This document shows, piece after piece, positions 1 through 8,791 of a stretch of DNA of 64,000 nucleotides. How positions within the stretch are numbered: the first letter of the stretch is position 1; each line of letters starts with the position of its first letter. A model generated the notes under the pieces. That model did no database searches, had not been told where the DNA came from, and was given only the letters and a program-made list of their open reading frames with translations. Source of the stretch: Nesterenkonia sp. LB17 (lineage in GTDB: Bacteria; Actinomycetota; Actinomycetes; Actinomycetales; Micrococcaceae); contig NZ_JAJOYX010000003.1 in assembly GCF_022565915.1 (NCBI RefSeq), forward strand, positions 310,001 through 374,000, given 5' to 3'. The position numbers were made by a program, and so were the translations under genes.

Positions 1-1188
1 GGCCTCCTGGACCGGCTGATGCGTCTTGACCCGGGTTCGATCCACGCCCTTGACGTTGATCAGCACCTGCGGGAGCCGCGTCATGGCCTCCGCGGCCAGG
101 GTCCGGACCGATCTCCCGGTGGCGGCGACCCGGGCCGCTAGCTGCAGCCCGGTGAGCAGACCGTCACCGGTGGTGGCGTAGTCCGCGAAGATCAGATGCC
201 CCGACTGCTCGCCACCGAGGTTGTAGCCGGCTCCGCGCATCGCGGCGAGCACATAGCGATCCCCGACTGCGGTCTCCACGAGTTTGACCCCGGCCGCCTC
301 CATGCCGAGCTTCAGACCGAGGTTGGACATCACGGTGACCACCAGAGTGTCATCCACCAGGGTCCCGGCCTCCTTCTGCGCGATGGCCAGGATGCCCATG
401 ATCTGGTCACCGTCGATGATCTCTCCGGTGTGGTCGACCGCGAGGCAGCGGTCGGCGTCGCCGTCGTGGGAGATGCCCAGGTCGGCGCGGTGTTCACGCA
501 CAGTGTCCTGCAGCGGACCCAGATGGGTGGAGCCGTAGCCCTCGTTGATGTTCAGTCCATCGGGCTCGGCTCCGATGACGATCACCTCGGCCCCGGCGTC
601 GGTGAAGGCCTGGGGTGAGACGCCGGCGGCGGCGCCGTGGGCGCAGTCGAGCACGATCTTGAGCCCCTTGAGGCTGATGCCGTTCAGGGAGCGCAGCAGG
701 TGCACCAGGTAGCGGTCCTCGGCGTCGGCGAACCGGCTGACCCGCCCGACGTCGGCTCCGGTGGGCCGCGGGGGCGTCCGCCCCATCTCGGTCTCGATCG
801 CGTCCTCGGCGGCGTCGTCGAGCTTGTGCCCGCCGCGGGCCAGGAACTTGATCCCGTTGTCCGGGGCGGGGTTGTGCGAGGCGGAGATCATCACGCCGAA
901 GTCTGCATTGATGTCAGCGACCAGGAAGGCGGCGGCAGGGGTGGGCAGCACGCCGGCGTCGAAGACGTCGACCCCGCTGCTGGCGATGCCGGCCTGCACC
1001 GCGGCGGAGATGAACTCCCCTGAGATGCGCGGATCCCGCGCCACGACTGCGGTGGGTCGGGTGCCGGGGGTCACCTGCCGGTGGCCGAGGATGGTCGCTG
1101 CTGACTGGGAGAGGGTGAGGGCGAGTTCAGCGGTGAGCAGCTCGTTGGCCACACCGCGCACGCCGTCAGTGCCGAAAAGTCTTGCCAT
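1..1188 (-). CDS. glmM: Phosphoglucosamine mutase, C-terminus cut off by window edge
   Basis: Converts glucosamine-6-phosphate to glucosamine-1-phosphate on the way to UDP-GlcNAc for peptidoglycan. The visible 396 codons start [12 protein letters not shown], the usual GlmM N-terminus. The phosphoserine loop SASHNP puts the catalytic serine near residue 104, and the Mg-binding loop DGDADR follows further on. The family is about 450 residues long, so the missing part is the C-terminal phosphate-binding domain, outside the window. The ATG at 1188 fits the family start. A TAGACT hexamer lies 10 bases upstream, so the mRNA leader would be only a few bases long. The gene follows rplM-rpsI, from which it is separated by a strong hairpin. 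Confidence 0.97.
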   Translation of the reverse strand, partial: MARLFGTDGVRGVANELLTAELALTLSQSAATILGHRQVTPGTRPTAVVARDPRISGEFISAAVQAGIASSGVDVFDAGVLPTPAAAFLVADINADFGVMISASHNPAPDNGIKFLARGGHKLDDAAEDAIETEMGRTPPRPTGADVGRVSRFADAEDRYLVHLLRSLNGISLKGLKIVLDCAHGAAAGVSPQAFTDAGAEVIVIGAEPDGLNINEGYGSTHLGPLQDTVREHRADLGISHDGDADRCLAVDHTGEIIDGDQIMGILAIAQKEAGTLVDDTLVVTVMSNLGLKLGMEAAGVKLVETAVGDRYVLAAMRGAGYNLGGEQSGHLIFADYATTGDGLLTGLQLAARVAATGRSVRTLAAEAMTRLPQVLINVKGVDRTRVKTHQPVQEA

Positions 1189-1198
1189 GATGACGGTC

Positions 1199-1204
1199 AG
1201 TCTA
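1199..1204 (-). promoter_or_regulatory. Candidate -10 element of glmM
   Basis: TAGACT on the minus strand lies 10 bases before the glmM ATG, which would give a very short or absent 5' leader. No good -35 hexamer is seen at 17-18 bases, so the call rests on the -10 and its position. Confidence 0.4.
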
Positions 1205-1226
1205 CTGGGCGGATCCCCCACATACG

Positions 1227-1265
1227 CGAAGAACCCCGCCGGAGAGTCTCCGGCGGGGTTCTTCG
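1227..1265 (-). terminator. Terminator of the rplM-rpsI operon
   Basis: Two 19-base arms (1227-1245 and 1247-1265) are perfect inverted repeats around a single central base; the realistic RNA loop is about 5 bases. It starts 39 bases after the rpsI stop codon. No clear T-run follows on the minus strand, which is common in high-GC actinobacteria. Confidence 0.8.
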
Positions 1266-1303
1266 AGCAGCTGGGGATCAGCACTGGGACCAGTGCTGAA
1301 GGA

Positions 1304-1801
1304 TCAGCGCTTGGAGTACTGCGGTGCCTTGCGGGCCTTCTTCAGACCGGCCTTCTTGCGCTCCACCGCACGGGCGTCGCGAGTCAGGAATCCAGCCTTC
1401 TTCAGTGCCGCGCGGTTGTGGTCGCGGTCGATCTCGTTGAGTGCACGGGAGATGCCGAGCCGCAGGGCGCCGGACTGGCCCGAGGGGCCGCCGCCGTCGA
1501 TGCGAGCAATGACGTCGTAGGCGCCCTTGAGGCCCAGCAGGGTGAAGGGATCATTCACTTCCTGCTGGTGCAGCTTGTTGGGGAAGTACTCCTCCAGGCT
1601 GCGACCGTTGAGGGTCCAGGTGCCGGTGCCCGGGGTGATGCGGACGCGAGCACGTGCGCGCTTGCGTCGACCGATGGCGGCTCCGCCGACGGTCAACGGT
1701 GCACGCTCGGACTCGCCGGCGGTCTCCTCGGTGGGGGTTGATTCCGAGGTGTAGCTTGAGAGCTCCTCGGTTTCGGTGAGCTCTTCAGTGTTCTGAGCCA
1801 C
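1304..1801 (-). CDS. rpsI: 30S ribosomal protein S9 with acidic N-terminal extension
   Basis: Small-subunit protein whose C-terminal tail reaches the P-site tRNA; the end KAPQYSKR is the conserved tail. It has 165 residues, against about 130 for the E. coli protein, because roughly 38 N-terminal residues form a Glu/Thr/Ser-rich extension before the core. The GTG at 1801 is chosen because AAGGAG precedes it; the open frame continues upstream to 1909 but would then overlap the end of rplM with non-family sequence. It is second in the rplM-rpsI operon, 37 bases after rplM. Confidence 0.96.
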   Translation of the reverse strand: MAQNTEELTETEELSSYTSESTPTEETAGESERAPLTVGGAAIGRRKRARARVRITPGTGTWTLNGRSLEEYFPNKLHQQEVNDPFTLLGLKGAYDVIARIDGGGPSGQSGALRLGISRALNEIDRDHNRAALKKAGFLTRDARAVERKKAGLKKARKAPQYSKR

Positions 1802-1838
1802 GATTCTCCTTGAAAATTCTAGTGTCGGGTGGCCAGGA

Positions 1839-2282
1839 CTACTGAGTGACCTGGGAGATGTCGAACGGCTTCGGCTGCTGGGCGACATGCGGGTGCTCTG
1901 CACCTGCATAGACGCGCAGCTTCTTCAGCTGGGCCGTTCCGAGCTTGTTATGTGGCAACATGCCCTTGACCGCCTGGTACGCAGCGCGGGTGGGGTAGCG
2001 CGAGACCATCTCGTTGAAGGTCAGCGACTTGATGCCGCCGGGAAAGCCGGAGTGGCGCCAGTAGCGCTTCTTCTCGGCCTTGTCGCCGGTCATGGCGACC
2101 TTCTCGGCGTTGATGATGATGACGAAGTCGCCCATGTCCTGGTGTGGGACGAAGGTCGGCTTGTGCTTGCCGCGCAGCAGCGCAGCAGTCTGTGAGGCGA
2201 GACGGCCCAGCACGACGTCAGTCGCGTCGATGACGTGCCACTGGGCGTCGGCGTCGCCAGGCTTCGGGGTGTACGTACGCAC
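1839..2282 (-). CDS. rplM: 50S ribosomal protein L13
   Basis: Early-assembly large-subunit protein of normal length (147 residues), starting [10 protein letters not shown] and containing [15 protein letters not shown] and the conserved GMLPHNKLG. The start is GTG at 2282 with a weak GAAGG upstream. It is the first gene of rplM-rpsI. A promoter-like pair at 2518-2547 would give a leader of about 230 bases, long enough to carry a regulatory structure, although none could be folded with confidence by eye. Confidence 0.97.
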   Translation of the reverse strand: MRTYTPKPGDADAQWHVIDATDVVLGRLASQTAALLRGKHKPTFVPHQDMGDFVIIINAEKVAMTGDKAEKKRYWRHSGFPGGIKSLTFNEMVSRYPTRAAYQAVKGMLPHNKLGTAQLKKLRVYAGAEHPHVAQQPKPFDISQVTQ

Positions 2283-2517
2283 GTTGGTATGCCTTCGGTC
2301 GATGTTCTACGGTTCAGCGCACTGGACTCTCTGGTGTGTGAGAGGCACCGAGTGTCAGTGACTGTTTCTTCGCGAGTGCGACGTCCGGATTCCCAGGTGA
2401 GGACTGGGAAGAGACCGGGCCCGTGGGTTCCCCTGCAGTCCGCGGAGGCTGACGACCATGCAACTGAGCCGCCTCGACACGGACCCACGCAGGGGTGGAC
2501 ACGCACAACAACCAACA

Positions 2518-2547
2518 ACTATACAGAGCACCCCCGCCTTTGAGCAA
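2518..2547 (-). promoter_or_regulatory. Candidate rplM promoter in the 2283-2650 intergenic region
   Basis: On the minus strand TTGCTC (2547-2542), an 18-base spacer and TATAGT (2523-2518) make a good vegetative promoter. The predicted start near 2511 leaves a leader of about 230 bases before rplM. The rest of 2283-2650 holds no gene that I can support; the small frames there have no family resemblance. Confidence 0.6.
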
Positions 2548-2650
2548 AGTCACGCTCCAGGACCCCTGCCGGTGACCTGTTCTCCGGGCGGGGACGCGGC
2601 TGATCCTGCTGTGTTCCCAGCGCTGGATCGGCTGGGCCCTCAGGGCCGCC

Positions 2651-4114
2651 TCATCGGGTCTTCGCGGCGCGAGGAGCCTTCGCGTAGGCGGTGTCTGACA
2701 TGTCTTCAAGCTCGCGCCCGTTGGTCTCCGGGACCCATTTGAGCACGAAGAACATCGAGAGCAGCGCCGAGGCCGCGTAGAAGCCGTAGGCGAAGACCAG
2801 CGAGAACGCGGCCATCTCGGGGAAGAGCATCGAGATCAGGAAGTTCGCCGCCCAGTTTGCGGAGGCGGTGACGCCCAGGGCCACCGCACGGATCCGGTTG
2901 GGGAACATCTCCCCCAGCAGGACCCACATGAACGGTCCCCAGGTGGCGCCGAAGAAGAGCACGAAGACATTCGCGGAGACCAGCGCGACCATGCCCCAGG
3001 CGCCCGGCAGGGAGACCAGCTCCTCGCCGTCGGCGCCCATGGTGACCACCGCCTGGCTGAACGCCACGGCCATCATGCCCAGTCCCGCCGCCATGCCGGC
3101 TGAGCCGACGGCGAGCGGGATGCGGCGACCCACCCTGTCCACGATGATGATGCCGATGACGGTGGCCACGATGTTCACGCTGGTGGTGATGATCTGGACC
3201 AGGAACGCCTGGTCCTCGGCGATCCCCACGGCCTGCCACAGGGTGTTGGAGTAGTAGAAGATGACGTTGATGCCGACGAACTGCTGGAAGACCGCGAGGC
3301 CCAGACCCACCCAGACGATGGGCGTGAGCCTGCCGCTGACGATGAGGTCGCGGAACTTCTGCCTCGCCTCCAGGTTGATGGTCTCGCGGACCTCTTTGAT
3401 CTTCTGCGCGATCGCAGACTCACCCTGGATGCCGACGATCTCCTCGAGCACCTTGGCCGCCTGCTTCTCGCGACCGCGGGAGACCAGGTAGCGCGGCGAT
3501 TCGGGGATCGAGGAGGCCAGCAGGCCGTAGAGCAGCGCCGGTCCTGCCTCCAGCAGGAACATCCAGCGCCAGGCCTCCAGACCGAACCACAGCTCCTCGG
3601 CCGCACCGTCGGCGACGTTGGCGATGAAGGCGTTGGAGGAGGCAGCCATGAAGATGCCGACCACGATCGCGAGCTGCCAGGTCGAGCCGAGGCGTCCACG
3701 CAGGTGCGTCGGGGCGACCTCGGCGATGTAGGCCGGGGCGATCACCGAGGCCATGCCGACGCCGATGCCGCCCAGCACCCGCCAGAGCACCAGGTCGACG
3801 GCGCCGAACGCCAGGCCGGAGCCGATCGCGGAGACGAAGAACAGTGCGGCGGCGACCATCATGGCGCGCTGGCGGCCGATGCGGTCAGAGAGGCTGCCGC
3901 CGGCCCAGGCGCCGATCATGCAGCCCAGCAGGGCCGAGGAGACGGTGAAGCCGACAGCGATGTCTGAGAGGTCGAACTGGGCCTGAATGGGACCGACGGC
4001 CCCATTGATCACCGCCGTGTCGAAGCCGAAGAGGAAGCCGCCGAACGCGGCGACCAGGACGACCCAGGCGACGCCGCCGATGCCGGAGTCCTGCGAGCGA
4101 GAGGTGATGCTCAT
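2651..4114 (-). CDS. MFS sugar porter (sugar:H+ symporter family)
   Basis: Inner-membrane sugar transporter of the sugar porter family, 487 residues with about 12 membrane helices. Family signatures are all present: SDRIGR (76-81) in the first cytoplasmic loop, PESPR (204-208) after helix 6, QQFVGIN (277-283) in helix 7 and PETNG (462-466) after helix 12. The aromatic and Gln residues of helix 7 suggest a monosaccharide, but the sugar cannot be named from sequence. The gene stands alone between truA and rplM. A perfect CRP/GlxR-type palindrome lies about 200 bases upstream, which would suit carbon-source control. Confidence 0.93.
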   Translation of the reverse strand: MSITSRSQDSGIGGVAWVVLVAAFGGFLFGFDTAVINGAVGPIQAQFDLSDIAVGFTVSSALLGCMIGAWAGGSLSDRIGRQRAMMVAAALFFVSAIGSGLAFGAVDLVLWRVLGGIGVGMASVIAPAYIAEVAPTHLRGRLGSTWQLAIVVGIFMAASSNAFIANVADGAAEELWFGLEAWRWMFLLEAGPALLYGLLASSIPESPRYLVSRGREKQAAKVLEEIVGIQGESAIAQKIKEVRETINLEARQKFRDLIVSGRLTPIVWVGLGLAVFQQFVGINVIFYYSNTLWQAVGIAEDQAFLVQIITTSVNIVATVIGIIIVDRVGRRIPLAVGSAGMAAGLGMMAVAFSQAVVTMGADGEELVSLPGAWGMVALVSANVFVLFFGATWGPFMWVLLGEMFPNRIRAVALGVTASANWAANFLISMLFPEMAAFSLVFAYGFYAASALLSMFFVLKWVPETNGRELEDMSDTAYAKAPRAAKTR

Positions 4115-4309
4115 CAGTGGTTGGTTCCTTTGCAGGTCAGGGATGAGGGCCTTCGTCGGTGAAGGCGAGCCCGAACGATTATGGTCCTCGATCGTGAACC
4201 TCGCGACTCCCGCGACCCCGGTTGACGCTGCCTCAGAAGCGGTGACGCGAGTGTCCTGCCCAGCACTGACAGGGCACTCCAGCCGGACCGACCTGTCCGG
4301 GGCGGCGGT

Positions 4310-4333
4310 CTGCTGTGACTGATATCACAGCAG
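4310..4333. promoter_or_regulatory. CRP/GlxR-type operator palindrome
   Basis: CTGCTGTGA, a 6-base centre and TCACAGCAG form two perfect 9-base arms containing TGTGA-N6-TCACA, the classical CRP/FNR-family site and the GlxR-type motif of actinobacteria. It lies between truA (stop at 4354) and the sugar transporter (start 4114), 196 bases before the transporter ATG. It could also act as a weak truA terminator, but no T-run follows. Confidence 0.6.
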
Positions 4334-4353
4334 GTCCCGACTCTCAGCCCTGC

Positions 4354-5232
4354 TCAGCCCTGCTCAGCAGGCTGCCGGAGCGCTCGGGTCTGTTCCGCGC
4401 GGCGGCCCAGCTGCTCGTCTGCCGGGTATTGGACGGACTCCAGCACCAGGCCGCCGGGCGGGGCCAGACGGACCCGCTGGTCCCAGACCGGCTCGGCGAG
4501 CCGGCTCATCAGCCAGCCGGGGGCCCGGCGCCCCTCCCCCACGTCCAGGCAGGCCCCCATCAGGGCGCGCACCATGTGGTGGCAGAAGGCGTCGGCGGTG
4601 AGCGCGGCGAGGATCACGCCGTCGGCGTCCCGGTGGATGCTGAAGTCATGCAGCTCCCGGATGGTGGTGCTGCGCTCCCGGGGCCGGCAGAAGCTGCCAT
4701 AGTCCTGCAGTCCGGCCACGGAGGCGGCCTCGAGCCTCATCAGCTCAGCGTTCAGGGGCACCCGGTGCCACGCCGTGTCCAGGCGACGCAGCGGGTCGCG
4801 GTGGGAGGCGGCGTCGGCGATGCGGTAGCGGTAGGTGCGGCTCAGCGCGGAGAACCTCGCGTCGAAGTCCTGCGACACGATGGCAGCGGCGAAGACGACG
4901 ACGGCGCCGCGCTCACCGTGCAGAACCCCGGTCAGACGGCGCACGAGCGCCTCCTCCGGGGTGATCCCTCGGTCTCGACCCAGATTTGCATACTCGGCCA
5001 AGCTCAGGTCGAGGTGGACCACCTGCCCCCGGGCATGGACTCCGGCGTCGGTGCGTCCGGCCACGATAAGCGGCACCTCGCGGCGCAGGAGGGTGGCCAG
5101 GCCCTCACGCAGGGCTCCCTCCACGGTTCGAAGCCCAGGCTGGACGGCCCACCCGTGGAACGCGCTTCCGTCATAGGCCAGGTCCAGACGCACCCGCAGG
5201 GTCAGGCACTGCGGGTCTTCGCGGATGTTCAT
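4354..5232 (-). CDS. truA: tRNA pseudouridine(38-40) synthase
   Basis: Makes pseudouridine at positions 38-40 of the tRNA anticodon arm. The catalytic loop GRTDAGVHARGQ places the nucleophilic aspartate at residue 62. It has 292 residues, slightly above the family norm, from a short C-terminal tail. The ATG at 5232 has AGGGGG six bases upstream. It follows rplQ, a common neighbour in bacteria, but a strong hairpin at 5282-5322 separates them, so truA probably depends on read-through or its own promoter in the 107-base gap. Confidence 0.95.
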   Translation of the reverse strand: MNIREDPQCLTLRVRLDLAYDGSAFHGWAVQPGLRTVEGALREGLATLLRREVPLIVAGRTDAGVHARGQVVHLDLSLAEYANLGRDRGITPEEALVRRLTGVLHGERGAVVVFAAAIVSQDFDARFSALSRTYRYRIADAASHRDPLRRLDTAWHRVPLNAELMRLEAASVAGLQDYGSFCRPRERSTTIRELHDFSIHRDADGVILAALTADAFCHHMVRALMGACLDVGEGRRAPGWLMSRLAEPVWDQRVRLAPPGGLVLESVQYPADEQLGRRAEQTRALRQPAEQG

Positions 5233-5281
5233 GCGTTGCCCCCTGTACGTGCAGAGTTCGATGCGGGCTCAGCTGCAGACA

Positions 5282-5322
5282 CGTCAGGCGCCCGCGATCG
5301 CTGAGATCGGGGGCGCCTGACG
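5282..5322 (-). terminator. Terminator after rplQ
   Basis: CGTCAGGCGCCC and a slightly mismatched GGGGCGCCTGACG flank a short inner GATC stem and a loop. It lies 18 bases after the rplQ stop codon and ends the infA-rpmJ-rpsM-rpsK-rpoA-rplQ unit. Confidence 0.75.
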
Positions 5323-5339
5323 AATGCGTGCTGAAGGGT

Positions 5340-5876
5340 CTACTTCTGACCCTCGGCCTCGGTGGACTCCGACGCAGCGGACTCCGACTCGGTGGCCGCA
5401 GCCTCGGTGGACTCGACCTCGGTGGTCTCCTCCTGCGCCGGCTGCTGGGCGGGGGTCGCGGTGGCCTGTTCGGCCTCCCTGACCACTGCCTGCTTCGGCG
5501 AGACGGGCTCCATGACGAGCTCGATGACAGCCATCGGAGCGTTGTCGCCCTTGCGGTTGCCGATCTTCACGATGCGGGTGTAGCCGCCTTCGCGCTCGGC
5601 CATGGCCGGGGCGATCACGGTGAACAGCTCGTGGACGATGGCCTGGTTGGTCGCGCTGTTGGCGCTGATCTTGCCGACCACGCGACGGCGAGCAGCGATG
5701 TCGCCCTGCTTCGCCATCGTGATCAGACGCTCGGCGTAGGGGCGGAGGCGCTTGGCCTTGGTCAGCGTGGTGGTGATCGCGCGGTGCTCGAACAGGTTGG
5801 CGGAAAGGTTCGCCAACATCATCTTCTCGTGCGACGGGCTGCCGCCCAGGCGCGGACCCTTGGTGGGGGTAGGCAT
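5340..5876 (-). CDS. rplQ: 50S ribosomal protein L17 with acidic C-terminal tail
   Basis: Large-subunit protein near the peptide exit. The core starts [13 protein letters not shown] and contains [20 protein letters not shown], the family signature. It has 178 residues against about 127 in E. coli; the last 45 or so (from about 132) are Glu/Ser/Thr/Ala-rich and strongly acidic, of a kind common in actinobacterial L17. The ATG at 5876 follows AAGGAG. It is last in the alpha-operon segment, 77 bases after rpoA. Confidence 0.97.
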   Translation of the reverse strand: MPTPTKGPRLGGSPSHEKMMLANLSANLFEHRAITTTLTKAKRLRPYAERLITMAKQGDIAARRRVVGKISANSATNQAIVHELFTVIAPAMAEREGGYTRIVKIGNRKGDNAPMAVIELVMEPVSPKQAVVREAEQATATPAQQPAQEETTEVESTEAAATESESAASESTEAEGQK

Positions 5877-5953
5877 GGTCTGGTTCTCCTTGAGTGGTGC
5901 GCAGTCAGTTCAGTTGAACGTCAGCGCGAATAGTTGTCGTGGGCCGCAGTTCT

Positions 5954-6970
5954 CTAGAACCGCTGCTGCTCTTCTTCGACGTAGTCCTCGTCGCCAGCTT
6001 CCTGGAAGCGAGCCGCGGTCGGGTCGAAGCCTGCCGGGGAGTCCTTGAGGCTCAGACCAAGCTCGACGAGCTTGTCCTTGACCTCGTCGATGGACTTGGC
6101 ACCGAAGTTCCGGATGTCCATCAGATCGGCCTCGGAACGTGCCACGAGCTCACCCACGCTGTGGATGCCCTCGCGCTTGAGGCAGTTGTAGGAGCGCACC
6201 GTCAGTTCCAGGTCCTCGATGGGCAGAGCCATGTCGGCAGCCAGCGCGGCGTCGGTCGGCGAAGGGCCGATCTCGATGCCCTCGGCTGCGACATTGAGCT
6301 CGCGAGCCAGCGAGAAGAGCTCGACCAGGGTGGTGCCTGCCGATGCCAGGGCATCGCGGGGCTCCATGGACGACTTGGTCTCCACGTCGACGGTGAGCTT
6401 GTCGAAGTCGGTGCGCTGCTCCACACGAGTCGCCTCGACCTTGAAGGAGACCTTCAGGACCGGGGAGTAGATGGAGTCAACCGGGATCCGGCCGATCTCT
6501 GCGTCGGCCATCTTGTTCTGTGCCGCCGAGACGTAGCCGCGGCCGCGTTCAACGGTCAGCTCCATGTCGAGCTTGCCGTGCTCGTTCAGCGTGGCGAGGT
6601 GGAGGTCCGGGTTGTGGAACTCCACGCCTGCCGGCGGAGTGATGTCCGCCGCGGTGACGGGACCGGGGCCCTCCTTGCGGAGGTATGCGACGACGGGCTC
6701 ATCATGCTCGGAAGAGACGGAGAGTCGCTTCACGTTGAGGATGAGCTCGGTGACGTCTTCCTTGGTGCCGGCGATGGTGGTGAACTCGTGGAGCACACCA
6801 TCGATCCGAACGCTGGTGACGGCCGCACCGGGGATGGAGGAGAGCAGGGTGCGACGCATGGAGTTGCCCAGGGTATAGCCGAAGCCGGGCTCGAGGGGCT
6901 CGATGACGAAGCGGGAGCGATTGTCGGCGACAACTTCTTCGGTCAGCGTGGGGCGCTGTGCAATGAGCAC
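5954..6970 (-). CDS. rpoA: RNA polymerase alpha subunit
   Basis: Nucleates core RNA polymerase assembly. It has 338 residues: an assembly domain (about 1-230, with [20 protein letters not shown]) and a C-terminal DNA- and activator-binding domain (about 250-320, with [14 protein letters not shown]), followed by an acidic end. The start is GTG at 6970 after AAGGAAC. Between rpsK and rpoA is a gap of 119 bases holding a perfect 11-bp hairpin, which may tune alpha synthesis relative to the ribosomal proteins upstream. Confidence 0.98.
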   Translation of the reverse strand: MLIAQRPTLTEEVVADNRSRFVIEPLEPGFGYTLGNSMRRTLLSSIPGAAVTSVRIDGVLHEFTTIAGTKEDVTELILNVKRLSVSSEHDEPVVAYLRKEGPGPVTAADITPPAGVEFHNPDLHLATLNEHGKLDMELTVERGRGYVSAAQNKMADAEIGRIPVDSIYSPVLKVSFKVEATRVEQRTDFDKLTVDVETKSSMEPRDALASAGTTLVELFSLARELNVAAEGIEIGPSPTDAALAADMALPIEDLELTVRSYNCLKREGIHSVGELVARSEADLMDIRNFGAKSIDEVKDKLVELGLSLKDSPAGFDPTAARFQEAGDEDYVEEEQQRF

Positions 6971-7033
6971 TGATTGTTCCTTTCAGAGTGCGTCCGCTAT
7001 TTGACGCATTCTCACTGAGTAATGATGCTCGGC

Positions 7034-7061
7034 CTGCCCCCGGCGTTGCGGCCGGGGGCAG
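7034..7061 (-). other. Hairpin between rpsK and rpoA
   Basis: Perfect 11-bp arms CTGCCCCCGGC and GCCGGGGGCAG around a 6-base loop. It lies inside the operon rather than at its end, so partial termination or mRNA stabilisation before rpoA is more likely than a full stop. Confidence 0.55.
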
Positions 7062-7089
7062 ACTCTAATGTCTTGTTAAAGAAGTTTGC

Positions 7090-7491
7090 TCAGACGCGAC
7101 GGCGCTTGGGCGGGCGGCAGCCGTTGTGCGCGCTCGGGGTGACGTCCGAGATGGAGCCGACCTCCAGGCCTGCGGCCTGGAGCGAGCGGATCGCGGTTTC
7201 GCGTCCCGAACCGGGTCCCTTGACGAAGACCTCGACCTTTTTCATCCCGTGCTCCTGTGCGCGCTTCGCGGCCTGCTCGGCGGCGAGCTGCGCGGCGAAA
7301 GGAGTCGACTTGCGTGAACCCTTGAATCCAACTTCACCTGAGGACGCCCAGGACACCACTGCGCCCTGGGGATCGGTGATGGAGACGATGGTGTTGTTGA
7401 AGGTCGACTTGATGTGAGCCTGACCCTGGGTGATGTTCTTGCTGACTTTGCGGCGCGGCTTGCGTGCCGCTGCGCGTGACTTTGGTGGCAT
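7090..7491 (-). CDS. rpsK: 30S ribosomal protein S11
   Basis: Platform protein of the small subunit, in contact with the mRNA near the E site. It has 133 residues, the usual length, with [19 protein letters not shown] and the Arg/Lys-rich end [11 protein letters not shown]. The ATG at 7491 follows GGAGAAGAA. It lies between rpsM and rpoA; rpsD, which often sits here, is absent, as in many actinobacteria that keep it elsewhere. Confidence 0.98.
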   Translation of the reverse strand: MPPKSRAAARKPRRKVSKNITQGQAHIKSTFNNTIVSITDPQGAVVSWASSGEVGFKGSRKSTPFAAQLAAEQAAKRAQEHGMKKVEVFVKGPGSGRETAIRSLQAAGLEVGSISDVTPSAHNGCRPPKRRRV

Positions 7492-7554
7492 TTCTTCTCC
7501 GTGACTGAGTTCTTCGGATCAACTGCTGACTCGGTGTGAGCCTGCGCTGCTGAA

Positions 7555-7923
7555 CTACTTCTTCTTACCTGCGACGGTCTTCTTCGAGCCCTTGCGGGTA
7601 CGAGCGTTGGTCTTGGTGCGCTGACCGCGGACCGGAAGGCCGCGACGGTGGCGGATACCTTCGTAAGAGCCGATCTCCACCTTGCGGCGAATGTCAGCAG
7701 CGACCTCACGACGAAGGTCACCCTCGACGGTGAGATTGCTCTCGATGTAGTCACGCAGAGAGATCAGCTGATCGTCAGTCAGATCCTTCACGCGGGTACC
7801 TGCTTCGATACCGATTGCTTCAACGGCTGCTTCGGCGCTGGTGCGCCCAACGCCGTAGATATAAGTGAGTGCGATCACCGTGCGCTTTTCGCGCGGGATG
7901 TCTACACCTGCCAGACGTGCCAC
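7555..7923 (-). CDS. rpsM: 30S ribosomal protein S13
   Basis: Head protein of the small subunit forming bridges to the large subunit. It has 122 residues, with [20 protein letters not shown] and the basic C-terminus [19 protein letters not shown]. The start is GTG at 7923 after a strong AAGGAGG. The gap between rpmJ and this gene (about 214 bases) is long for this operon and holds small inverted repeats. Confidence 0.98.
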   Translation of the reverse strand: MARLAGVDIPREKRTVIALTYIYGVGRTSAEAAVEAIGIEAGTRVKDLTDDQLISLRDYIESNLTVEGDLRREVAADIRRKVEIGSYEGIRHRRGLPVRGQRTKTNARTRKGSKKTVAGKKK

Positions 7924-8111
7924 AGTGGCAGTCCTCCTTGTTCTCTTCCGAAGGTCTCAAGCAGTGCAATTCCCTCTGGGACCTGAACGGTCCGACATCG
8001 GAGGTGATGTCATCAGCGGGTCCCCGGCCTTCGGAAACCGGGGGTGTGCTCGTCCAGCTCAGTGACGGGCTGCACTGCATATGATGTGAGCTGTCCAGCG
8101 CGGGTGCGCCC

Positions 8112-8132
8112 TCACTTACGTGATGTAAGTGA
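8112..8132 (-). other. Small hairpin directly after rpmJ
   Basis: Perfect 8-bp arms TCACTTAC and GTAAGTGA around GTGAT, starting 5 bases after the rpmJ stop codon. A second, weaker pair (CCCCGG/CCGGGG at 8022-8043) lies further down the same gap. It may stabilise the rpmJ 3' end or attenuate before rpsM; no T-run follows. Confidence 0.45.
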
Positions 8133-8137
8133 AGGAC

Positions 8138-8254
8138 TCAGCCCTGGCGCTGCTTGTGGCGTGGGTTCGACTTGCAGATCACACGGATCACGCCGCTGCG
8201 GCGGATGACTTTGCAGTCAGTGCAGATCTGCTTCACGCTCGGCTGAACCTTCAT
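8138..8254 (-). CDS. rpmJ: 50S ribosomal protein L36
   Basis: Smallest ribosomal protein, 38 residues, beginning [19 protein letters not shown] and ending NPRHKQRQG. The zinc-ribbon ligands are kept: the C-x2-C pair CTDC (residues 11 and 14), C27 and H33, so this is the zinc-binding form. It lies between infA and rpsM as in most bacteria. The ATG at 8254 has GAGAACCC upstream. Confidence 0.95.
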   Translation of the reverse strand: MKVQPSVKQICTDCKVIRRSGVIRVICKSNPRHKQRQG

Positions 8255-8316
8255 GGGTTCTCCTCTTATTCGGTCGCGTGCGACAGTTTTTTACGTTGAC
8301 CGACGCGTTCGGCTAC

Positions 8317-8538
8317 TCACTTGTAGCGGTAGACGATGCGCCCACGGTTGAGGTCATACGGGCTCATCTCCACCACTACGCGGTCCTCGGGGAGGATGCG
8401 AATGTAGTGCTGGCGCATCTTGCCCGAAATGGTCGCGAGGACGACGTGCTCGTTCTCCAGACGCACGCGGAACATTGCATTCGGCAGGGCTTCAGAAACC
8501 CGGCCCTCTACTTCGATGACGCCTTCTTTTTTACCCAT
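8317..8538 (-). CDS. infA: Translation initiation factor IF-1
   Basis: Binds the A site of the 30S subunit during initiation. It is a single S1-like OB fold of 73 residues with [20 protein letters not shown] and the invariant end RGRIVYRYK. The ATG at 8538 gives the family start [12 protein letters not shown] with GGAG close upstream; a GTG three codons earlier (8547) is possible but lacks a ribosome site. It is first in the infA-rpmJ-rpsM-rpsK-rpoA-rplQ unit. Confidence 0.97.
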   Translation of the reverse strand: MGKKEGVIEVEGRVSEALPNAMFRVRLENEHVVLATISGKMRQHYIRILPEDRVVVEMSPYDLNRGRIVYRYK

Positions 8539-8649
8539 ATGCTCCACATACCGTTCGCGACCCCGAGCCCTCCGAAGCCCACACTGCGGCGCAGTGCAGT
8601 TCCAGATGACCGAGGGGTCTGATTCGATTGCTGCGGCGCCTCTGCATCA

Positions 8650-8678
8650 TGCATGCCGGCACAGTATGCAGGCATGCA
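8650..8678. repeat. Inverted repeat upstream of infA
   Basis: TGCATGCC and GGCATGCA are perfect 8-base arms 13 bases apart in the infA-map gap (8539-8791). The gap should contain the infA promoter, but no clear hexamer pair was recognised, so the repeat may be an operator or the end of the map transcript. Confidence 0.35.
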
Positions 8679-8791
8679 GAACGACAGAGACAACCAGCAG
8701 TACAGCCTACAGGACGGTTCCGCCCTGGACAACTTCAGTTCAGAGAGGGCGACGACTCATCTGACGTCGCCGCGCCCACTCTGCTCGGGCG

